DNA of 9,504 bases from Dehalococcoidia bacterium (GTDB taxonomy: Bacteria; Chloroflexota; Dehalococcoidia; UBA3495): positions 1 through 9,504 of the forward strand of contig PCAH01000172.1 of NCBI GenBank assembly GCA_002730485.1, written 5' to 3'. Position numbers and translations under genes: made by a program. Of the stretch, positions 6,312 to 9,504 are shown one piece after another; the first letter of the stretch is position 1, and each line of letters opens with the position of its first letter. The notes under the pieces are model-generated. The model did not search any database, was not told where the DNA came from, and saw only the letters and a program-made list of their open reading frames with translations.

Positions 6312-7931
6312 ATGATCACCGTCAAATCCATAAGAACAGCTAGTCTAAAGGCTCTGTCCGGAACAAGGAACATACCTCCTTTGGTGATCTTAGCACCAGC
6401 ACTTTTAGTTGGCAGCGCTCTTATACTTCCCCTGGTATATCTCTCAATCCGAACATTTGCTACTGGAGAAAGCGACGTACTAGACGTTCTATTCCGTCAA
6501 CGAATCGCTGATATTCTTGGCAGAACAGTCGTATTAGTGATGTCGGTCACCATTGCATCTACTATTCTGGCAGTTCCAATAGCATGGCTCACCACGCGTA
6601 CTGATATTCCCTTCAGGCGTGTTTGGGTTGTTCTATCCGTTTTGCCTCTAGTGATACCAACGTATGTAGCAGGTTTCGTGGTTGTAGCCGCATTAGGCCC
6701 AAAGGGGATGTTGCAGAAAGCGCTTGAAGTCACATTCGGTATAGATCGACTACCCGACATACATGGTTTTCCTGGGGCATTCTTGACACTAACTTTCTTG
6801 AGCTTCCCTTACATAGTTCTTACCGTCAGGGGTGCGATGTTACGTATCGACCCCGCAATGGAAGAATCTTCTCGCAGTCTCGGCCGCGGTAAATGGAGCA
6901 CGTTCGCATGCGTTACTCTACCCTTACTACGTCCAGGCATAACAGCAGGTGGATTACTCGTAGCCCTCTACACATTGTCTGATTTTGGTGCGGTATCGCT
7001 ATTAAGATACGAGACTTTCACCTGGGCTATATTTATTCAATACGAATCGGCTTTAGACCGTACACTGGGCGCAGGACTCTCACTAGTACTCGTAGTCTTT
7101 GCTCTAATGGTAGTGGGTTTGGAATTTGTTAGCCGAGGGAGAGCCCGTTACCACAGTAGTACCTCATCCGTATCCAGACCGCTGGAAGTAGTGCGTTTAG
7201 GTCAGTGGCGATGGATAGCTCTCTTATTTTGTTTCTCGGTAGTAATGGCATCCCTTGCAATGCCGATGTCTATCTTAGGATACTGGGTAGTCCGCGGGGT
7301 CTCTGCAGGAGAATCACTCAACTTTGCATGGGCACCAATTGGGAACTCTTTCTATATCTCAGCTTTGGCGGCGACTATCGTGTTGGTCGCATCATTACCT
7401 GTAGCAACCTTGTCCGTCCGCTATCCCAGTCCTCTCAGTGGCCTACTAGAGAGGGTTGGATACATCAGTTTTGCCTTACCCGGGATAGCCGTCGCTCTCG
7501 CACTTGTCTTCTTCGGCGCCCGCTATGCCTCTGCCTTGTATCAGACCACTAGTCTTTTACTATTGGCCTACCTGATCTTATACATCTCTCCTGCCTTAGG
7601 ATCGGTACGGTCTTCACTGCTGCAAATCAGCCCTAGGATAGAGGAAGCTGCTAGAGGCCTAGGCAATAGCCCAATACGGACCTTCTCTTCGGTTACCTTG
7701 CCAATAGCCAGACCCGGATTACTAGCTGGCTGGGCACTTGTATTCTTACTAGTGATGAAAGAACTGCCAGCAACTCTGATATTGAGCCCGGTAGGATTTG
7801 ATACATTAGCAACGTCTATTTGGTCAGCGGCTTCCGAGGCGTTTTTCGCTAGAGCTGCAGCTCCTGCCCTGCTCCTAATTGCAGTCTCTGCAGTCCCACT
7901 CTCTTTCCTGATGCTCCGTGAACGACATTAG
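6312..7931 (+). CDS. Double-domain ABC permease, ferric iron (FbpB/AfuB) type
   Basis: The membrane subunit of the importer, 539 residues from ATG 6312. It is two fused BPD_transp_1 domains, as in FbpB/SfuB/HitB proteins, which form the entire transmembrane channel. The first hydrophobic segment is PPLVILAPALLVGSALILPL (about 22-41). The first EAA loop is EESSRSLGRGKWSTFACVTL...RPG (about 184-209). A polar linker (about 274-296) joins the halves. The second EAA loop is EEAARGLGNSPIRTFSSVTL...RPG (about 444-469), followed by the conserved VMKELPATLIL segment. Both EAA loops are intact, so both halves can dock the ATPase. The total suggests about 12 membrane helices. An in-frame TTG at 6300 with GAG 6 nt upstream is an alternative start; neither start has a strong SD. 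It is divergent from the ATPase and dtxR genes. No binding protein is encoded nearby. Iron is the likeliest substrate, but Fbp-like permeases also serve other anions or cofactors. Confidence 0.93.
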   Translation: MITVKSIRTASLKALSGTRNIPPLVILAPALLVGSALILPLVYLSIRTFATGESDVLDVLFRQRIADILGRTVVLVMSVTIASTILAVPIAWLTTRTDIPFRRVWVVLSVLPLVIPTYVAGFVVVAALGPKGMLQKALEVTFGIDRLPDIHGFPGAFLTLTFLSFPYIVLTVRGAMLRIDPAMEESSRSLGRGKWSTFACVTLPLLRPGITAGGLLVALYTLSDFGAVSLLRYETFTWAIFIQYESALDRTLGAGLSLVLVVFALMVVGLEFVSRGRARYHSSTSSVSRPLEVVRLGQWRWIALLFCFSVVMASLAMPMSILGYWVVRGVSAGESLNFAWAPIGNSFYISALAATIVLVASLPVATLSVRYPSPLSGLLERVGYISFALPGIAVALALVFFGARYASALYQTTSLLLLAYLILYISPALGSVRSSLLQISPRIEEAARGLGNSPIRTFSSVTLPIARPGLLAGWALVFLLVMKELPATLILSPVGFDTLATSIWSAASEAFFARAAAPALLLIAVSAVPLSFLMLRERH

Positions 7932-7978
7932 ACCATCGAAATACAGTACCTCAAATCTTATGCCAATGAACTTAAATT

Positions 7979-8024
7979 AAAAATAAGCCCACGGAAAGAC
8001 CTGAAGCCCTGACGTGGGAATTTT
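7979..8024. terminator. Hairpin between convergent genes (likely bidirectional terminator)
   Basis: The arms CCCACG (7988-7993) and CGTGGG (8013-8018) are flanked by AAAAAT on the left and ATTTT on the right, so each strand has a T-rich 3' side. It sits between the convergent permease and DUF429 genes. The stem is short (6 bp) and the loop long (19 nt), so efficiency is uncertain. Confidence 0.45.
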
Positions 8025-8043
8025 GATTGCGGATCTAGAGTGG

Positions 8044-8697
8044 TTAATTGGAGAGTTTGGGTAGTACCAGCATCCCCTCATCTGGGTCGCCCAACATATC
8101 TGTGTCGAAGTTGACATGCAGTCGACCAGTGTAAGCGTTAATTATAGCGTCACAAACATCCTTATCGATGTCCACCATATAGCTGTCCATTCCAAAAACC
8201 ATGGTCTCCAGACGGCTAATCATATAGTTCACACTGTTAGGGTTATTCTTAGGCGGCATATTATCGCCAAATAGCAGCATCTTGGTGGCATGGGGATAGA
8301 CCTCGATCACATCGTAACCCTCAGACCGCAATTCATGATTGAGGCGCATACCCCTGTATATTAGGTCTTTGATTATGGAAACTTTATTGGTATAAAAGCA
8401 GCTGATCCCCATTTTGGCCAGCTCCAATTCCAATAACCGGCTCTTTCTATCTTGTACTGAAAACCAGCATCCGCATGACTTATCCAAACAGCATAACCCA
8501 GCTGGCAGGTTCAACGGGCTGCCGATGGCAACCAGATCTGGTCGCAATTGTTTGACCAGATCGGCTAACTCTATATCTTCCCGAAAACTACCCAGCCAAA
8601 TCAATCGAGAATCTTCATCTAGTAAAGCTAAAGGGGAGGATTTTTTGCTGGATGTCCTCAGATCTACCCCTAAGACTGGCATATAGTTCTTGGCCAC
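8044..8697 (-). CDS. DUF429 family protein (predicted RNase H-like fold)
   Basis: A 217-residue DUF429 protein of unknown biochemical function, assigned to the RNase H-like fold. Family landmarks are: the first strand MPVLGVDLR (Asp12); VAIGSPLNLP (about 56-65), normally IDxPL; a Cys-rich segment LCCLDKSCGCWF (Cys69, 70, 75, 77); RLLELELAKMGI; FYTNKVSIIKDLIYRGMRL; GYDVIEVYPHATKMLL (Glu132-Val-Tyr-Pro); DVCDAIINAYTGRLH (Asp183); and the terminal GDPDEGMLVLP. The match is strong over the whole length. The usual Asp of the IDxPL motif is Gly here. GTG 8697 is the furthest possible start, since a TGA lies three codons upstream; ATG 8682 is the alternative. Neither has a good SD, but a short ORF with a good SD overlaps this start, suggesting translational coupling. 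It converges on the permease gene. Confidence 0.88.
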   Translation of the reverse strand: MAKNYMPVLGVDLRTSSKKSSPLALLDEDSRLIWLGSFREDIELADLVKQLRPDLVAIGSPLNLPAGLCCLDKSCGCWFSVQDRKSRLLELELAKMGISCFYTNKVSIIKDLIYRGMRLNHELRSEGYDVIEVYPHATKMLLFGDNMPPKNNPNSVNYMISRLETMVFGMDSYMVDIDKDVCDAIINAYTGRLHVNFDTDMLGDPDEGMLVLPKLSN

Positions 8698-8750
8698 CTT
8701 GAATCAAAGCAGGTTAGCTCCGTTTGTTCGTTAGGAGGGTAGTTGACCAT
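8670..8750 (-). CDS. Candidate 26-residue leader ORF overlapping the DUF429 start
   Basis: The minus strand has AGGAG, 8 nt, then ATG at 8750, opening a 26-codon frame that ends with TAG at 8670-8672. This is past both possible DUF429 starts (8697, 8682) and in a different frame. The peptide starts MVNYPPNEQTEL and has no recognisable domain. Its SD is far better than anything before the DUF429 gene, so it may deliver ribosomes to that gene. It could equally be a chance ORF. Confidence 0.35.
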   Translation of the reverse strand: MVNYPPNEQTELTCFDSRWPRTICQS

Positions 8751-8843
8751 TGTGATAACTCCTGCAGGTTTAAGATTTCCACACGTCTTCGTATCAGTAC
8801 AATTGCCTACAGGAATGCTTGCCAAACCTTCGAAATTCTACCG

Positions 8844-8990
8844 TCACTTTGATGGCGCCATAATACGGAAAACTTTAGTTCCGCATTGTTGACAAACGCC
8901 TTCAGTTGCGGGGCGGTCATTCTTAAGGGTGACAACCTTTGCGTCTTGAATCTCACGTTTGGCGCGGCATTTGAAGCAATAGGCCTCCAT
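8844..8990 (-). CDS. DUF5679 mini zinc-ribbon protein
   Basis: A 48-residue protein starting MEAYCFKCRAKREI and closing with GVCQQCGTKVFRI, matching the DUF5679 pattern of a compact zinc ribbon. The two CxxC pairs (YCFKC, VCQQC) bind one zinc. The middle KVVTLKNDRPATEG is the characteristic conserved strand-turn. These proteins are short stand-alone ribbons of unknown role; nucleic-acid or protein binding is only a guess. ATG 8990 is chosen because AAAGGAG lies just before it and the domain begins immediately. An upstream in-frame ATG at 9047 would add 19 residues outside the domain. About 90 bases upstream on the same strand lies the large inverted repeat at 9082-9231, which could be part of its leader. 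Confidence 0.85.
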   Translation of the reverse strand: MEAYCFKCRAKREIQDAKVVTLKNDRPATEGVCQQCGTKVFRIMAPSK

Positions 8991-9081
8991 TTTCTCCTTT
9001 ATTGGGAGTATAATTTGAGCCAATCTCTGAATCTTGGTTCCAAGCATGATCCTGCAACTCCATATATTTAAAGTTCCTATA
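8991..9081. other. Upstream region of the DUF5679 gene
   Basis: An AT-rich spacer between the zinc-ribbon gene and the inverted repeat. On the minus strand TATACT (9012-9007) resembles a -10 element, but no convincing -35 is present at the right distance. No gene was found. Confidence 0.3.
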
Positions 9082-9132
9082 GCGGGTTAACCGGGACAAC
9101 AGTCCATGCGGCGGCCCCGAGAGTCCGCCGAC

Positions 9133-9163
9133 GGATACACCGGGAGGAGGTGCCCCTGTATCC
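9133..9163. repeat. Internal hairpin of the inverted-repeat element
   Basis: A 7-bp perfect stem GGATACA/TGTATCC encloses a 17-nt GC-rich loop in which GGG (9142-9144) can pair with CCC (9154-9156). It forms the apex of the larger inverted repeat. Confidence 0.65.
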
Positions 9164-9166
9164 AAC

Positions 9167-9180
9167 CACACACACACACA
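9167..9180. repeat. (CA)7 dinucleotide tract
   Basis: Seven CA units in a row lie in the interior of the inverted repeat, on the unpaired strand between the apical hairpin and the right arm. Such tracts are prone to slippage, so unit number may vary among strains. Confidence 0.9.
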
Positions 9181-9231
9181 CTGCACACGACAGAACTCAG
9201 CCGCATGGACTGTTAAGTCCCGGTTATCCGC

Positions 9232-9504
9232 CTCCAAAAAAAATAAGGGGATTTATCTGTATCAAAAAGGACAGGTTGGTTCCTGAGATTCACATAATAG
9301 TATTTACTTATCGGGATTACTGAACCCATTTAGACACTCGTGTCCAACCGGAGCTCCCTATCTCCCTCAAGACCGCCAAACTCTATGCAACTACTGCCAA
9401 GGTTCTGTCGTTCGATAGCTTGGATCCTAAACAGCATCGCCCAACATACGTTCAGCAGCTGACCGATTGACTAAGCCGACTTTGGATCGACAAGCCATCC
9501 CGCG
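9232..9504. other. Right-hand end without a supportable gene
   Basis: A poly-A run (9236-9243) is followed by ~260 bases with no recognisable gene. One plus-strand frame is open from 9324 to a TGA at 9468-9470 and reads protein-like (SLKTAKLYATTAKVLSFDS), but has no plausible start codon or SD. A minus-strand frame enters from the right edge and stops at 9427-9429; it could be the tail of a neighbouring gene. Neither can be called. Confidence 0.4.

Larger units (their letters stand above)
9082..9231. repeat. 150-bp imperfect inverted repeat with internal hairpin (structured RNA or MITE-like element)
   Basis: The left arm 9082-9112 and right arm 9200-9231 are complementary in three blocks: CCGC with GCGG (4 bp), GTCCCGGTTA with TAACCGGGAC (10 bp), and GCCGCATGGACTGTT with AACAGTCCATGCGGC (15 bp). 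Only an unpaired AA and a 2-versus-1-nt bulge interrupt about 29 pairs. The 87-nt interior has a second hairpin, GGATACA (9133-9139) with TGTATCC (9157-9163). A competing CGGCGG/CCGCCG pairing (9109-9114 with 9125-9130) would open the tip of the outer stem. The design resembles a rod-like regulatory RNA or a small palindromic mobile element. No tRNA, tmRNA, RNase P or SRP signature is recognisable. No target-site duplication is evident, and a poly-A run follows at 9236-9243. Confidence 0.8.

Noticed and set aside
6164..6373. Minus-strand ORF of 69 codons at the permease 5' end
   Set aside because: It overlaps the permease start, has no recognisable domain and no supporting SD.
9082..9231. Integron attC site or known ncRNA (tmRNA, RNase P, SRP RNA)
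   Set aside because: The ends do not fit the RYYYAAC/GTTRRRY core sites, there is no integron cassette context, and none of the conserved RNA signatures can be found.
8953..9237. Minus-strand ORF of 94 codons through the inverted repeat
   Set aside because: It needs a TTG start, reads the CA tract as VCVW, overlaps the zinc-ribbon gene in another frame, and resembles no family.
1..9504. CRISPR array, prophage, insertion sequence or toxin-antitoxin system
   Set aside because: No regularly spaced repeats, no transposase, integrase or phage genes, and no recognisable toxin or antitoxin pair.

Overview
The window reads as chromosomal DNA of a bacterium, most plausibly a member of the Chloroflexota (SAR202/Dehalococcoidia-like). 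That assignment is inference from the gene mix: an F420-type luciferase-like oxidoreductase, a DUF1501 protein, a DUF5679 mini zinc ribbon, a DUF429 protein and a short lipobox lipoprotein. No rRNA or other decisive phylogenetic marker is present. Genes are well packed, the tRNAs encode their CCA ends, and GTG/TTG starts are likely for some genes.

Region 1 (1-3202, all minus strand, comparatively GC-rich) looks like one transcription unit. It begins at a good sigma-70-like promoter at 3174-3202 and reads DUF1501 protein, LLM-class oxidoreductase, MsrA (methionine sulfoxide reductase A), then a lipoprotein that runs off the left edge. The first two gaps are about 46-47 nt. Redox repair (MsrA) beside a flavin/F420 oxidoreductase suggests an oxidative-metabolism theme, but the DUF1501 role is unknown.

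Region 2 (3266-3744, plus strand) holds three tRNA genes: Ala(CGC), Arg(CCT) and Trp(CCA). A TTGACA promoter precedes them and a strong, apparently bidirectional hairpin terminator follows. The sequence becomes visibly more AT-rich after this point.

Region 3 (3833-7931) is a metal (probably ferric iron) uptake locus. A minus-strand pair encodes an Fbp/Afu-type ABC ATPase and, 4 nt after it, a DtxR/MntR-family metal-dependent repressor. A double-domain FbpB-type permease is encoded divergently on the plus strand. The roughly 560-nt divergent intergenic region carries a textbook minus-strand promoter and several short dyads that could be operators. No substrate-binding protein gene is present, so the transporter as seen is incomplete. 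The repressor presumably senses the imported metal and controls its own operon.

Region 4 (7932-9504) contains a convergent-gene hairpin, a DUF429 protein (RNase H-like fold) that may be translationally coupled to a 26-codon upstream ORF, a 48-residue DUF5679 zinc ribbon, and a roughly 150-bp imperfect inverted repeat (9082-9231) enclosing a second hairpin and a (CA)7 tract. The inverted repeat is the most unexplained object in the window; it could be a structured RNA or a small non-autonomous mobile element. The last 270 bases hold no supportable gene.
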